Shown: positions 1 through 9,980 of the stretch, piece by piece
Position numbering within the stretch: position 1 is the first letter of the stretch
Layout of the letters: every line of letters starts with the position of its first letter
DNA from: Paraburkholderia ginsengisoli NBRC 100965
GTDB lineage: Bacteria > Pseudomonadota > Gammaproteobacteria > Burkholderiales > Burkholderiaceae
Reading direction: 5' to 3'
Length of the DNA stretch: 64,000 nucleotides
Assembly (NCBI RefSeq): GCF_000739735.1
Contig: NZ_BBJF01000005.1
Coordinates: forward strand, 744,001-808,000
Position numbers and translations under genes: made by a program
Notes under the pieces: generated by a model
What the model was told of the DNA's origin: nothing
What the model saw: only the letters and a program-made list of their open reading frames with translations
Databases searched by the model: none

Positions 1-149
1 CGCGGTTTCGGCTGCTCGCGATGCGCGGCGAACGGCGCGTTCAATTCTGCTGCGGCCACGGCGCCGGTTGCGCCCAGTGTGATGCGCTTGAGCCCTTGCG
101 CCGTCAGCGTGAACGGGCGGCGCGGATCGATTCGTTTGAGCGTGTTCAT
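1..149 (-). CDS. Probable electron transfer flavoprotein alpha-type subunit, N-terminal part only
   Basis: The ATG at 149 lies 4 bases past the dgcB stop, so this is the next gene of the same operon, and the window edge cuts it after about 49 codons. The visible start is MNTLKRIDPRRPFTLTAQGL followed by an Ala-rich stretch; no diagnostic FAD motif is in view. The call rests mainly on context: in Pseudomonas the genes after dgcA and dgcB encode electron transfer flavoprotein subunits that take electrons from dimethylglycine demethylase. The subunit assignment (alpha versus beta) is inference. Confidence 0.5.
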   Translation of the reverse strand, partial: MNTLKRIDPRRPFTLTAQGLKRITLGATGAVAAAELNAPFAAHREQPKP

Positions 150-153
150 CGCG

Positions 154-2067
154 TTACTCCAACGCCGCAGCAAACAGTTCGGCGACGTCCAGCACTTCCG
201 GACGCGGCCCCACCACGCCTTCGAGCATCGCCGTGCAATTCGGGCAGCCCACCGCGACGATTTCCGCGCCGCTCGCGCGTGCGTCGTCGATGCGGATATC
301 GGGAATGCGCCGCTTGCCCGGAATGTCGGTCAACGGCGCGCCACCACCGCCGCCGCAACAGCGCCCGCGCAGGCCGTGACGTTCCATCTCCACCACCTTG
401 ATGCCGATGCTCTTCAACAGACGACGCGGTGCGTCGGTCTCACCGTTATAGCGGCCCAGATAGCACGGGTCGTGATAGGTGATCTTGCGCTCGGTGTACG
501 CGGCAACCGCTTTCGGCGCCAGCTTGCCGCTCGCAACCAGTTCGTCGATCAACGCGGTGTGATGCTGCACCGTGTAGAAGCCGCCCAGCGCGCGATATTC
601 GTTGCGCAGGCTATGCAGCACGTGCGGATCGGCGGTGACGATCTTGCCGAACGAGTATTGCGCCAACGTGCCGATCAGCTTGTGCGCGAGTTGCTGGAAC
701 GTCGCTTCGTCGCCGAGACGCCGGGCCGTGTCGCCGGTATCCGTTTCGACGCCACCCAGCACCGCGTAGTCGATGCCCGCGCGGTTCAGCACCTTGACGA
801 GCGCGCGCAGCGTACGCTGATAGCGCATGTCGAATGCGCCTTCTCCGGCGATCAGCAGCACGTCCACGTGACGTCCCGGCTGCGCGACCTGCACCTGCAG
901 ATCGACCGCCCAGTCGTAACGCGCGCCGATGTCGTAGCCGTTTGCGCTGCCGGTTTCGCGCAGATTCGCGAGCGTGATCGGCCCTTTGCCGGGCACCGCG
1001 CCTTCGACCAGCGTCTGATTGCGCCGCATGTCGACGATCGCATCGACGTGTTCGATCAACATCGGGCACTCCTGCACGCACGCGCGGCAGGTCGTGCACG
1101 ACCATAACGTGTCCGCCTCGATCAGGCTCGAAATCAGCGGCTTGCCCGGTCCACCTGCATGCTTGCCGACCGCGATGCCGGGCGTCGGGCTGCCCGCGTA
1201 GTCGGCATCCGTGCCGCCGACCATGCCTGTCACCAGGTCCTGGATCAGCTTCTTCGGATTCAGCGGCTGACCGGCGGCGAACGCGGGACACGCGGCCTCG
1301 CACTTGCCGCACTGCACGCACGCGTCGAAACTGAGCAGCTGGTTCCAGCGAAATTCGACCGGTTTGGCGACGCCGTATTCCTTCGCGTCGAGCAGGGGCA
1401 CCTTCAACGCGGTGGGCGGCACGACGTCGTTGTCATTGCGCGCCGCAAAACGCTCCTGACGCGGATGAAACGCGAGGTGCAACAAGCCGGCGAGCGCATG
1501 CTTCATCGGGCCGCCGCGCGCCGCGCCGAACGTCATCGCAAAGGCGCCCGCCGCGATCAACACCGCGACGACCACCGCCAGAGCGCCGGACATCGCAGCC
1601 GCCGGCAACACGATGAACAGTGCCAGGCCGAGCGCGAATGAGCCGAGCAGCAGCGGCAGATGATCCCAAGGCCCTCGAGAAAGCCGCGCGGGCACCGCCT
1701 TCGCGCCATGCCGGCGACGCCAGACAAACACCGCCCCCACCAGCATCACAAGCGCGGCAAGAAAGATCAACTTGTCGAGCCACGGCGAATAAATCGCGAG
1801 CCCGTAGTTGACGAACACCAACGCCATCGCGAGAAGCGCACCGCCGGCAGTAGCGACGTGCGTTCGCGCGATATACGGATCGCGCGAAACCACGTGATGC
1901 AGATCGACGAAGTAGCGTTTCGGAATCGCCAGCAGATTGGTCCATCCATAAGCGCCCGCCGCGGTCGCGCGACCTTCGCGCCAGTACGCGGCGCGCCTGG
2001 CGAGCGCGAACGCGAGACCGGCGACCGACATCCACAGCAGGACGGTGATGACAAACACGGGGCTCAT
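154..2067 (-). CDS. dgcB: DgcB, iron-sulfur membrane subunit of dimethylglycine demethylase
   Basis: A 637-residue protein starting MSPVFVITVLLWMSVAG. The N-terminal 200 residues carry several hydrophobic helices. Then come two 4Fe-4S motifs, CxxCxxCxxxCP at residues 250-261 and 324-335, and a CCG-type cysteine-rich domain with a CCGGGGG core near the C terminus. This is the layout of heterodisulfide-reductase/GlpC-like electron carriers. Known role in Pseudomonas: passes electrons from DgcA during demethylation of dimethylglycine to sarcosine. It starts 2 bases after the dgcA stop. The reading frame stays open far upstream inside dgcA, but that extension has shadow composition, so the ATG at 2067 is chosen. 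Confidence 0.9.
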   Translation of the reverse strand: MSPVFVITVLLWMSVAGLAFALARRAAYWREGRATAAGAYGWTNLLAIPKRYFVDLHHVVSRDPYIARTHVATAGGALLAMALVFVNYGLAIYSPWLDKLIFLAALVMLVGAVFVWRRRHGAKAVPARLSRGPWDHLPLLLGSFALGLALFIVLPAAAMSGALAVVVAVLIAAGAFAMTFGAARGGPMKHALAGLLHLAFHPRQERFAARNDNDVVPPTALKVPLLDAKEYGVAKPVEFRWNQLLSFDACVQCGKCEAACPAFAAGQPLNPKKLIQDLVTGMVGGTDADYAGSPTPGIAVGKHAGGPGKPLISSLIEADTLWSCTTCRACVQECPMLIEHVDAIVDMRRNQTLVEGAVPGKGPITLANLRETGSANGYDIGARYDWAVDLQVQVAQPGRHVDVLLIAGEGAFDMRYQRTLRALVKVLNRAGIDYAVLGGVETDTGDTARRLGDEATFQQLAHKLIGTLAQYSFGKIVTADPHVLHSLRNEYRALGGFYTVQHHTALIDELVASGKLAPKAVAAYTERKITYHDPCYLGRYNGETDAPRRLLKSIGIKVVEMERHGLRGRCCGGGGGAPLTDIPGKRRIPDIRIDDARASGAEIVAVGCPNCTAMLEGVVGPRPEVLDVAELFAAALE

Positions 2068-2069
2068 CG

Positions 2070-4133
2070 TCAGAAATCCTTGCAAAGGCGCAGCGCGTCG
2101 TAGATCGCGCCGTGAATGTTGTGCATCGAAATGCAGTCGCCGACGCGGAACAGCAGGAAGCGGCCATGGCCGAGTTCCTCGGCAAGCGACGGCTGCGGCT
2201 CGGACGCGAACAGCTTGTGTACATCGACCTGACCGCGATTCACCGACTCCGGCTTCAGCGTCCAGTAAAGCCGATCGTTCGGTATACTGCCGTTTTCGAT
2301 CACGACCTGATCGACCGCGCGCTCTTCCTGCTCCTCGGTGTACTCGTTGCGGATCACCGCGATCTTCTTGCCGTCTTCCTCGTAGACCTTGTCGAGCCAA
2401 TAGTTCGGCGTATGGACCACGCCCTGCGCGTAAAGGCGCCGGTAGAAAATCGGGAACGTGGTACCGCCGACGTCGTCGGCCACCTTCACGTCGGGCGTCA
2501 CGATCTCGACGTTCGAGCCGCGGCTCGACATGAAATCGGCGACGCCCGCGCCGGCGTGCGTGCTCACGCCGTCGTACACGAGCACGTTCTTGCCCGGCTC
2601 CACTTTGCCCGACAGCACGTCCCACGAACTCACCGCGAGGCCTTCGTCGACACCCCACTCGGCCACTTGCGACGTGAACGCCGAGCCGCCGGTCGCCAGC
2701 ACGACAATGTCGGGCTTCTCGGCCATGATGGTCTTCTCGTCGGCGGCGACGCCAAGTCGACGGTCGACGCCGAGGCGTTTGGTCTCCATGTCGAACCAGC
2801 GCACGATGCCCGCCATCTGCTCACGCTGCGGCGCTTTCGCGGCCAGCATGATCTGGCCGCCCACATAATCGTTCTTCTCGAACAGCACCACGTCGTGCCC
2901 GCGCGACTTCGCGACCCGCGCCGCTTCGAGTCCCGCAGGACCCGCGCCGACCACGACAACCTTGCGCTTCGGCCCGCGCGTCTTCGCGATCACATGCGGC
3001 ATGGTTGCTTCGCGCGAGGTCGCCGCGTTCTGCACGCACAGCACGTCGAGTCCGTTGTACTGACGGTCGATGCAGTAATTCGCGCCGACGCACTGCTTGA
3101 TTTCATCCTCGCGGCCGTCGCGAATCTTGATGACCATATGCGGATCGGCGATCTGCGCGCGCGTCATGCCGACCAGGTCGACCATGCCGCTCGCGAGCAG
3201 CCGCTCGGCCTGGCCCGCATCGCGAATGCTTTGCGCGTGCATCACCGGCAGTTTCACGACCGACTTGATGCCGGCCGCGAGGTGCACGAACGGCTCGGGC
3301 GGCAACGCCATCGGCGGCATGCAGTTGGCGAGCGTGTTGTGCGTGTCCGCGCCCGAGCCGATCACGCCGAGGTAATCGATCAGGCCGGTTTCACTCATCG
3401 CCTGAGCGATCTCTTTCAGTTGCTCGTGATCGAGCCCGTCCTCATGAAACTCGTCGCCGCACATGCGCAGGCCGACGCAGAAATCCGCGCCGACCGCCGC
3501 GCGCACCGCTTGCAACACTTCGGTGCCGAAACGCAGGCGGTTTTCAAGCGAGCCGCCCCATTCGTCGGTGCGAAAGTTGGTGCGCGGGCTCCAGAACTGA
3601 TCGATCAGATGCTGGTGCGCCGCCGAAATTTCGATGCCGTCCATACCCGCATCCTTCACGCGTTTCGCGGCCGCCGCGAAGTCGTCGATGATGCGGCGAA
3701 TCTCTTCCACTTCGATGATCTTCGCGTTGCCGCGATGCACCGGTTCACGCACGCCGGACGGCGACATCAGATGCGGCCAGTGTTCGCCATGAAAGGCCGA
3801 GCGGCGTCCCATGTGCGTGGCCTGAATCATGATCTTCGCGCCGTGCGTGTGCATCGCTTCGGCGAGCCGTGCGAGCGGATCGATGATCTTATCGGTCGAC
3901 AGGTTGACCGACTTCCACCATCCTTGCGGACTGTCTATCGACACCGGGCTCGAACCGCCGCACACCGCAAGCCCGACGCCGCCTTTCGCCTTCTCTTCGT
4001 AGTAACGGATATAACGGTCGCCGGGCAAGCCGCCCGGCTCCGCATAAACTTCCGCGTGCGCCGTGCTGACGATGCGGTTGCGCAGCGTCAGCTTGTTCAG
4101 CGTGAGAGGCTTGAAAAGGTTCGGGTAACGCAT
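2070..4133 (-). CDS. dgcA: DgcA, dimethylglycine demethylase flavoprotein subunit
   Basis: A 687-residue enzyme. Residues 1 to about 340 form an old-yellow-enzyme type TIM barrel ([20 protein letters not shown] start, [19 protein letters not shown] in the middle), followed by a cysteine cluster (CVGANYC, then a Cys after the Gly-Leu-Asp-Val-Leu stretch) that would bind a 4Fe-4S cluster. A Rossmann fold then begins at [17 protein letters not shown]. This is the trimethylamine-dehydrogenase-like architecture of DgcA. Known role: oxidative removal of one methyl group from dimethylglycine, the step after glycine betaine demethylation. It is tightly coupled to dgcB. Confidence 0.92.
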   Translation of the reverse strand: MRYPNLFKPLTLNKLTLRNRIVSTAHAEVYAEPGGLPGDRYIRYYEEKAKGGVGLAVCGGSSPVSIDSPQGWWKSVNLSTDKIIDPLARLAEAMHTHGAKIMIQATHMGRRSAFHGEHWPHLMSPSGVREPVHRGNAKIIEVEEIRRIIDDFAAAAKRVKDAGMDGIEISAAHQHLIDQFWSPRTNFRTDEWGGSLENRLRFGTEVLQAVRAAVGADFCVGLRMCGDEFHEDGLDHEQLKEIAQAMSETGLIDYLGVIGSGADTHNTLANCMPPMALPPEPFVHLAAGIKSVVKLPVMHAQSIRDAGQAERLLASGMVDLVGMTRAQIADPHMVIKIRDGREDEIKQCVGANYCIDRQYNGLDVLCVQNAATSREATMPHVIAKTRGPKRKVVVVGAGPAGLEAARVAKSRGHDVVLFEKNDYVGGQIMLAAKAPQREQMAGIVRWFDMETKRLGVDRRLGVAADEKTIMAEKPDIVVLATGGSAFTSQVAEWGVDEGLAVSSWDVLSGKVEPGKNVLVYDGVSTHAGAGVADFMSSRGSNVEIVTPDVKVADDVGGTTFPIFYRRLYAQGVVHTPNYWLDKVYEEDGKKIAVIRNEYTEEQEERAVDQVVIENGSIPNDRLYWTLKPESVNRGQVDVHKLFASEPQPSLAEELGHGRFLLFRVGDCISMHNIHGAIYDALRLCKDF

Positions 4134-4184
4134 CGCGATCGACCTCGGAATGGATAGGCTTGTTGCGCTTTGCCTTGCTTGCCG

Positions 4185-4727
4185 TCAGGCCTTGAGCGGC
4201 GACACTTCGAATACGCAATGCTGATGCGGGTGGCCTTCGGCCGCGCAGCGCGCTTCCTTCGAGTGCGACGGCGGACCCTTGCGCGCGCCCTCCGGTACGG
4301 TGTCGTTGACCCAGTCCATCGCGCCCGCGAACCAGCCGGCAAACATGTAGCAGAGCTTGCCGACCTTATCCGGCTGCGCGAGCACGAACGACGAGTGATG
4401 CAGTTCGATGCGCGCGCGCGAGCTCGCCGGATCGGCTTCGGTGATCGTGAAGATGCCCCAGCCGCGTTGCGAAAGACGCTTCAGGTAGTGCTCGAACACC
4501 GCCATCCCGCTGATGCCGTGCTGTTTGGCTTCCTTGTCGCACCAGAAATACGCGGACTTGTAGCCGGCTTTGTAGAGAATCTCCGCGTAGGTGTCGAGGC
4601 CGAGCGCCTCCTCGACGGCGGTATGGTTGTTGGTGAAGAAATGACGCGGCACGTAGAGCATCGGCAGCGCGTCGGTGGTCCAGACGCCGGTGTTCGCGTC
4701 GACGTCGATAGGCAGTTGGGGTTGCAT
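4185..4727 (-). CDS. DUF5943-type protein of the dimethylglycine operon
   Basis: A 180-residue cytoplasmic-looking protein without signal peptide or membrane segments. It starts MQPQLPIDVDANTGVWTTDAL and has a Cys- and aromatic-rich second half (FAGWFAGAMDW region) that recalls a 4-vinyl-reductase-like small-molecule domain; that resemblance is weak. Its place between a dipeptidase-like gene and dgcA matches the conserved Pseudomonas gene order (PA5396-PA5397-dgcA-dgcB, from memory). No biochemical role is known to me. Gaps of 51 and 42 bases to the neighbours suggest co-transcription. Confidence 0.8.
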   Translation of the reverse strand: MQPQLPIDVDANTGVWTTDALPMLYVPRHFFTNNHTAVEEALGLDTYAEILYKAGYKSAYFWCDKEAKQHGISGMAVFEHYLKRLSQRGWGIFTITEADPASSRARIELHHSSFVLAQPDKVGKLCYMFAGWFAGAMDWVNDTVPEGARKGPPSHSKEARCAAEGHPHQHCVFEVSPLKA

Positions 4728-4769
4728 GACGAGGCTCCGCTTTTTATGGTTGCGATTGAGTTGTCAAAC

Positions 4770-5741
4770 TCAGACTTTCCAGACGTCGCCGAACACCCGC
4801 ACCCAGTTTTCGCCCATGATCTTTTTGATGCGCGTCTCGCTCCAGCCGGCGCGCTCCATTGCCGCCGTGAGATTCGGAAACTCGCCGATCGTGCGAATGC
4901 CTTCGGGATTCACGACCTTGCCGAAGTTCGTCAACTGGCGATAACGGCCCTTGTCATGCGTGATCCAGTCGAAGAACTCGGTGCTGTAGCCTTGCGTGAA
5001 GTCCGTGCCAATGCCGACCTGGTCTTCGCCGATCAGATTCACCACGTACTCGATCGCCTCGATATAGTCGTCGACCGTCGCGTCCGGGCCGCGCTTGAGG
5101 AACGGGGCGAACATCGTCACGCCGACGAAACCTCCCGCGTCGGCAATCTCTTTCAGTTGCTCATCGCTCTTGTTGCGCGGATGCTCTTTCAGTCCCGACG
5201 GGCAGCAATGCGAGTAGCACACTGGCTTCTTCGATGCCGCGATCGCTTCCGACGAAGTCTTGCCGCCCACATGCGAGAGATCGACCATGATGCCGACGCG
5301 GTTCATCTCCTGAATCACTTCGCGCCCGTAACCGGACAAGCCGCCGTCGCGCTCGTAGCAACCGGTGCCCACGAGGTTCTGCGTGTTGTAGCAAAGCTGC
5401 ACCACGTTCACGCCGAGGTCCTTGAACGCTTCAATGTAGCCGAGGTTGTCCTCGAACGCGTGCGCATTCTGGAAGCCGAAGATGATGCCGGTCCTGTTCT
5501 CTTTCTTCGCACGGAAGATGTCGTCGGTGGTGCGCACCAGCGTGAGAATCTCGCCGTACTCGCGAATCTGCTGCTTCATTTCCGCGATGTTGTCGACGGT
5601 CTTCTGGAAGCTCTCCCAGACCGACACCGTGCAATTCACCGCGGTCACGCCACCCTTTCTCATGTCCTCGAACACCGAGCGCTCGAACTTCGAAATATTC
5701 AGACCGTCGATGATGATGCTGTTCTCGTGCAAAGTACTCAT
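4770..5741 (-). CDS. Membrane dipeptidase (peptidase M19) family protein
   Basis: A 323-residue protein of the renal-dipeptidase fold (amidohydrolase TIM barrel). Recognisable segments include MVDLSHVGGKTSSEA and KPVCYSHCCPSGLKEHPRNK, which supply the C-terminal metal-ligand histidines, and GIGTDFTQGY. The usual N-terminal His-x-Asp metal motif (as in DGHND) is not present: the equivalent stretch reads IIIDGLNISKFER. It may therefore bind metal differently or act on a non-peptide substrate. Homologues sit in the same place in dimethylglycine operons of Pseudomonas. The exact reaction is unknown; a role in N-methylated amino acid use is inferred from context. Confidence 0.85.
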   Translation of the reverse strand: MSTLHENSIIIDGLNISKFERSVFEDMRKGGVTAVNCTVSVWESFQKTVDNIAEMKQQIREYGEILTLVRTTDDIFRAKKENRTGIIFGFQNAHAFEDNLGYIEAFKDLGVNVVQLCYNTQNLVGTGCYERDGGLSGYGREVIQEMNRVGIMVDLSHVGGKTSSEAIAASKKPVCYSHCCPSGLKEHPRNKSDEQLKEIADAGGFVGVTMFAPFLKRGPDATVDDYIEAIEYVVNLIGEDQVGIGTDFTQGYSTEFFDWITHDKGRYRQLTNFGKVVNPEGIRTIGEFPNLTAAMERAGWSETRIKKIMGENWVRVFGDVWKV

Positions 5742-5759
5742 CGTTTGCTCCAGGCGTAT

Positions 5760-7034
5760 TCAGTAGATGGGAAAGCGTTCGCACAGCGCGAAAATCTCGC
5801 GGCGCACGCGGTGTTCGGTGGCGGCGTCGCCTTCCGGGTGCTCGCGCAGCGCGTCGAGCACGTCGACGATCAGCCGCCCGATATCGCGGAACTCACTTGC
5901 GCCGAAACCGCGCGTGGTGCCCGCCGGCGTGCCGAGGCGAATGCCCGACGTGATGGTCGGCGTCTCGGTGTCGAACGGAATGCCGTTCTTGTTGCAGGTG
6001 ATGCCCGCGCGCTCCAGCGCCTGCTCGACCTGATTGCCCTTCAGCCCCTTGGGCCGCAGATCGACCAGCAGCAGATGGTTGTCGGTGCCGCCGGTAACCA
6101 GATCGACGCCGCCCTCCTTCAGTACTTCGCCCAGCGCCTGCGCGTTCGTGAGCACGTTGTCGATGTAGGTCTTGAAGCCCGGTTGCAACGCCTCGCCGAA
6201 CGCGACCGCCTTGGCCGCGATCACGTGCATCAGCGGGCCGCCCTGCAACCCGGGGAATACCGCCGAGTTGATCTTCTTCGCGATGTCCTCGTCATTCGTC
6301 AGCACAAAGCCGCCGCGCGGACCGCGCAAGGTCTTGTGCGTGGTCGACGTAACCACGTGCGCATGCTCGACCGGATTCGCATGGCGGCCCGCCGCGATCA
6401 CGCCGGCGATATGCGCCATGTCGACCATCAGCATCGCGCCGACGCTGTCGGCAATCGCGCGCAGCCGTGCGAAATCCAGCGCACGCGGATAAGCGGAAAA
6501 GCCGGCGATCAGCAACGCGGGCTTGTGCTGCTGCGCGAGTTCCTCGATCTGCTCGTAGTCGATCAGCATCGTGTCGCGATTCACGCCGTACTGAACCGCG
6601 TCGAACCACTTGCCCGACAGCGCAGGCTTCGCGCCGTGCGTCAGGTGGCCGCCCGCGTCGAGCGACATGCCGAGCACCGTGTGGCCCGGTTTCGTCAGCG
6701 CGAGCATGACCGCGCCGTTGGCCTGCGCGCCCGAATGCGGCTGCACGTTGGCGAACTTCGCGTTGAACAGTTGCTTGATGCGTTCGAGCGCGAGCGTCTC
6801 GATTACGTCGACGTATTCGCAACCGCCGTAGTAACGCTTGCCCGGATACCCTTCCGCATACTTGTTGGTCAGCACCGAGCCTTGCGCTTCGAGCACCGCG
6901 CGCGACACGATGTTTTCCGACGCGATCAGTTCGACTTGCGACTGCTGACGCTCGAGTTCTTTCAGAACGGCGCCGCGCACCGCCGCATCGCGCGTGGCCA
7001 GCGAGTCTTCGAAGAAGGGATCCGGGTTCGACAT
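5760..7034 (-). CDS. glyA: Serine hydroxymethyltransferase, catabolic copy
   Basis: A 424-residue PLP enzyme starting [19 protein letters not shown], with the family segments [35 protein letters not shown] and the PLP-lysine region [15 protein letters not shown]. It interconverts glycine plus methylene-tetrahydrofolate with serine. As first gene of the dgcAB operon it would use glycine and the one-carbon units from demethylation; serine then goes to the serine dehydratase encoded near 21-22 kb. The frame stays open for 112 codons upstream, but the family N terminus and length point to the ATG at 7034. The gap to the dipeptidase-like gene is 18 bases. Confidence 0.93.
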   Translation of the reverse strand: MSNPDPFFEDSLATRDAAVRGAVLKELERQQSQVELIASENIVSRAVLEAQGSVLTNKYAEGYPGKRYYGGCEYVDVIETLALERIKQLFNAKFANVQPHSGAQANGAVMLALTKPGHTVLGMSLDAGGHLTHGAKPALSGKWFDAVQYGVNRDTMLIDYEQIEELAQQHKPALLIAGFSAYPRALDFARLRAIADSVGAMLMVDMAHIAGVIAAGRHANPVEHAHVVTSTTHKTLRGPRGGFVLTNDEDIAKKINSAVFPGLQGGPLMHVIAAKAVAFGEALQPGFKTYIDNVLTNAQALGEVLKEGGVDLVTGGTDNHLLLVDLRPKGLKGNQVEQALERAGITCNKNGIPFDTETPTITSGIRLGTPAGTTRGFGASEFRDIGRLIVDVLDALREHPEGDAATEHRVRREIFALCERFPIY

Positions 7035-7480
7035 GGAAGGTCCGAGTGGGCGTTGACGGAGGGCCGGGAGCGGCGCTGATACGCTGCCGCGTTCGGTGTG
7101 TATGGCGTCTATTCTTGACGCTCGCCCCCCGCGCCAATTTACGAATTCAGACGCGTTCTTTACCTTTTCCGCCATACGCGTCCTTTTTCGACAAGTCGGC
7201 CTATGCAAAGTGTGCGTACTCGCCCGGCAAGCGCTTAAGACGGCCGTGCATTTGCTGCACTGCGGTCGATCGTCGTGCGCCGTTCGGGTGCGATGGACGG
7301 ACCTGCCGGCGCCGTTGTGGTGCCCGTTTAATTCTTTATTGACACTTCTTGACCGGCCACCACGCAGCACCGAGGGTTTAGCCTGATGGCATGGTAGTTG
7401 CGCTAGTACTCAAAATTGCATGAGTCGCCGCTCCCCACGGCGACGCGACATTACATCGATTCGAAGGAATCACTCCTCCC
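7035..7480. promoter_or_regulatory. Divergent promoter region of glyA-dgcAB and the GbdR-like gene
   Basis: 446 bases without a credible gene. It holds an imperfect direct repeat ACGCGTTCTTT (7151-7161) and ACGCGTCCTTT (7176-7186), with TTTTCGACA at 7184-7192, one base away from the TTTGCGACA element shared by the sdaB and choV promoters. A TTGACA hexamer lies around 7340. I saw no glycine riboswitch. Assignment of any of these as a regulator site is inference. Confidence 0.4.
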
Positions 7481-8476
7481 ATGTCCACCGATCGCACGGC
7501 ATCGTTGTCGCATTTCGCATTCATGCCGCTTCCCAACTTCACGATGATCGCGTTCACCAACGCAATCGAAGTGCTACGCATGGCGAACTACCTGACAGGA
7601 CAAACGCTGTACCGCTGGTCGATCGTGAGTCCCGAAGGCGGCCCGGTGGCCGCGAGCAATGGTCTGTCGGTCGACACCGGTCCGGTCGAATGCGTCGGTC
7701 AACCGGATATCGTGTTCGTGGTGGGCGGCATCGACGTGCAGCGCGCTACCACGCCCGCTCATCTCTCCGCGCTGCGCCGCTTCGCGCGCATGGGCAGCGT
7801 GCTCGGCAGTTTGTGCACCGGCACTTATGCGCTCGCGCGTGCGGGTTTGCTGGCCGGTTATGCATGTGCGATTCATTGGGAGAACATGTCGGCGTTGAAG
7901 GAGGAGTTTCCCGATACGCGCTTTCTGAAAGAGCTGTTCGTGATCGACCGCGATCGCGTCACCTGCACGGGCGGCGTCGCGCCGCTCGACATGATGCTGA
8001 ACCTGATCGCGCCGCGCGTCGGCACCGCGCGCGTCACGCAGATCGCAGAGCAGTTCATCGTCGAACACGTGCGCGACACCAGCGCACAACAGAAGATGCC
8101 GCTGGTCGCTCGGCTCGGCTCGGCCAACAAGTCGCTGTTCGAAGTGATCTCGCTGATGGAGAACAACATCGAAGAGCCGCTGTCGCGCGAAGAACTCGCG
8201 CGACTTGCGGGTATGTCGCAACGGCAATTGCAGCGGCTATTCCGCGAGCATCTGGGGATGACGCCCACGCATTACTACCTGACATTGCGTTTGCGGCGCG
8301 CGCGCGAGCTGCTGCTGCAAACGGACATGTCGATCATGCACATCACGATGGCGTGCGGCTTCCAGTCCGCGTGCCACTTCTCGAAGAGCTATCGCGATGC
8401 GTTCGGCACGGCGCCGACGCGTGAGCGGCGCAAACAGGCGCCGTCGCTGGCGGTGGTGCCGGTGATGGCTGCGTGA
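7481..8476 (+). CDS. gbdR: GbdR-like GlxA/AraC family transcriptional regulator
   Basis: A 331-residue regulator: an N-terminal DJ-1/PfpI (GATase1-like) sensing domain (residues about 10-180, with the GSLCTGTYALARAGLLAG segment) and a C-terminal AraC double helix-turn-helix (about 230-320; ELARLAGMSQRQLQRLFREH and ACGFQSACHFSKSYRDAFG). This is the layout of GbdR, CdhR and ArgR-type regulators of carnitine, betaine and sarcosine catabolism. Divergent placement from glyA-dgcAB suggests it activates that operon in response to betaine or dimethylglycine. A second close paralogue sits with choVW, so which one is the functional GbdR cannot be decided here. Confidence 0.8.
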   Translation: MSTDRTASLSHFAFMPLPNFTMIAFTNAIEVLRMANYLTGQTLYRWSIVSPEGGPVAASNGLSVDTGPVECVGQPDIVFVVGGIDVQRATTPAHLSALRRFARMGSVLGSLCTGTYALARAGLLAGYACAIHWENMSALKEEFPDTRFLKELFVIDRDRVTCTGGVAPLDMMLNLIAPRVGTARVTQIAEQFIVEHVRDTSAQQKMPLVARLGSANKSLFEVISLMENNIEEPLSREELARLAGMSQRQLQRLFREHLGMTPTHYYLTLRLRRARELLLQTDMSIMHITMACGFQSACHFSKSYRDAFGTAPTRERRKQAPSLAVVPVMAA

Positions 8477-8660
8477 GGCGACGCCGGCCTGGCGCTGCTG
8501 ACGGCAAGCTGCGGCACCTTCGCGTTTCCCCGCTTACTGCACACCCTCAGACTTCGCGTGAAGCGCGTCAACGCCCCGCGCCGCCGACGCTCCTCAAAAG
8601 AATCGCCGCCGTATTGTCGCTCGCCCCGGCGTCCGCCTGGCAAAAGCGCGGCGACGCAGA

Positions 8661-9062
8661 CTACCCGAACACCCGCGCCCATGCCGCGCGAACGCGTCGC
8701 GCGCGGTCCTCGAAGAGATATGAAGCGGCCAACGTGATGAGCGCGGAAATCGCACCGGTCAGGATGTGCTCCACATAGGGGATGCGGTAGTGGCTCTCGT
8801 GAGCGTATGCGTCACCTATCGCAGTCAACAGACCGACGAGCAGCGCATTGCCATATCGATGCCCATAGAATCTTCGCGCAGGCGTGAATGTCAGCAATAC
8901 CGCGAGAAGCCCGGTCAGCAGACCGGTGTGCAATGCGATCGTCCAGTGCGCGAGGCTCATGATATTGCCCCAGCTTCCGGGCATACAGGTCATGCACGCG
9001 CTGGTCGGCTGCCAGAAACGCTGGATAAACAGTCTCAGGCGGCGTTTCCATTCGCTTGACAT
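8661..9062 (-). CDS. Small predicted membrane protein
   Basis: About 133 residues from the ATG at 9062; a GTG at 9089 would add nine residues but has no good ribosome binding site, while the ATG has GAGG about 10 bases upstream. It has three or four hydrophobic segments (around LAHWTIALHTGLLTGLLAVLLTF, NALLVGLLTAIGDAYA and HILTGAISALITLAASYLF) and an acidic/basic tail (FEDRARRVRAAWARVFG). I do not recognise the family. It follows the redox operon on the same strand with a 124-base gap, so it may or may not belong to it. Confidence 0.6.
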   Translation of the reverse strand: MSSEWKRRLRLFIQRFWQPTSACMTCMPGSWGNIMSLAHWTIALHTGLLTGLLAVLLTFTPARRFYGHRYGNALLVGLLTAIGDAYAHESHYRIPYVEHILTGAISALITLAASYLFEDRARRVRAAWARVFG

Positions 9063-9186
9063 GATCAATGACCTCGTCTCGGCCGACACCTGCTAGCGAT
9101 ACTACTCCGTAATGAATGGTCGCCGTCGGACCTTGATGGCGGTCACCGCTTGCGCATTTCGAGCGGCACCGCGATCAAGCATGCAC

Positions 9187-9963
9187 TCACGATCCCCCGA
9201 ACCAGTTATAACCCTGATCGACCCAATAGCCACCCGGAAACGTGTTGGTGACGAAGATCTCCATGATGTGCTTCGGATTCTTATAGCCGAGTTTCGTCGG
9301 CATTCTGAGCTTCATCGGATAGCCGTATTTTGCGGGCAATTGCTGACCGTCATACGTAAAGGTCAATAGCGTCTGCGGATGAAGCGCGGTTGGCATGTCG
9401 ATGCTTTCGTAGTAATCGTCGGCGCATTTGAATCCGACGTACTTCGCCGATGTGTCCGCGCCGACACGCTTCAGAAACTCGCGGAACGGCGTGCCGCCCC
9501 ATCGGCCGATCGCGCTCCAGCCTTCGACGCAGATATGCCGAGTGATCTGTTCGGCCTTCGGCAACGCGTAAAGGTCCGCGAGCGTCCAGGCTTTCCGGTC
9601 CTGCACGAGACCGCTCACTTTCAGACGGAAATCGCTGCCATCCACGTGCGGCACATCGTCGATGCCGTAAAACGCATTGAATGGGAATGGGCGCGTAATC
9701 TGTGCTTCGGTGTAAGTCGGCGCGAGGCGGTTCGGGTCGAAGAGCCAGCCCTGCACGCGGTCGTTGATGCGCGACACGCGCGACAGAAACGTCTCGACCG
9801 ATTTGTCGTCCGACAGGCTGCACCCGGTCAGCATCGCAAGGCCGCCCAGCGTGATGATGCGTTTGCCGAACAAACGCCGTGACGGCATATCGAGTTCGCG
9901 ACGCACGTCGAGACTGAGCGCCGCGCGATCCACGCCCGAAGGCGGCGGTTTGATTGGCTTCAC
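9187..9963 (-). CDS. Tat-exported molybdopterin-dependent oxidoreductase, sulfite oxidase fold
   Basis: A 258-residue protein of the sulfite oxidase / MsrP superfamily. The N terminus carries a twin-arginine motif SRRLFGK (residues 28-34) and then a lipobox-like LTGC (45-48), so it is probably a Tat-dependent periplasmic lipoprotein. The mature part has the molybdenum-ligand cysteine in RHICVEGWSAIGRWGGTPF (Cys145). The adjacent cytochrome b gene, 17 bases upstream, would donate or accept electrons, as MsrQ does for MsrP, though the cytochrome is of another family. The substrate is unknown; methionine sulfoxide, sulfite or other S/N-oxides are candidates. Confidence 0.85.
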   Translation of the reverse strand: MKPIKPPPSGVDRAALSLDVRRELDMPSRRLFGKRIITLGGLAMLTGCSLSDDKSVETFLSRVSRINDRVQGWLFDPNRLAPTYTEAQITRPFPFNAFYGIDDVPHVDGSDFRLKVSGLVQDRKAWTLADLYALPKAEQITRHICVEGWSAIGRWGGTPFREFLKRVGADTSAKYVGFKCADDYYESIDMPTALHPQTLLTFTYDGQQLPAKYGYPMKLRMPTKLGYKNPKHIMEIFVTNTFPGGYWVDQGYNWFGGS

Positions 9964-9980
9964 AAGCGTATCCCCTCGGG

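Noticed and set aside
2112..4157. A 681-codon open frame antisense to dgcA
   Set aside because: Same shadow composition; dgcA on the other strand is unmistakable.
4170..7079. A 969-codon open frame on the plus strand
   Set aside because: It is fully antisense to dgcA, the DUF5943-type gene, the dipeptidase-like gene and glyA, has His/Arg/Ala-rich shadow composition, and no domain. High GC content makes such antisense frames common.
7035..7480. Glycine riboswitch before glyA
   Set aside because: No tandem aptamer-like conserved core could be recognised in this interval, nor in the sdaB leader.
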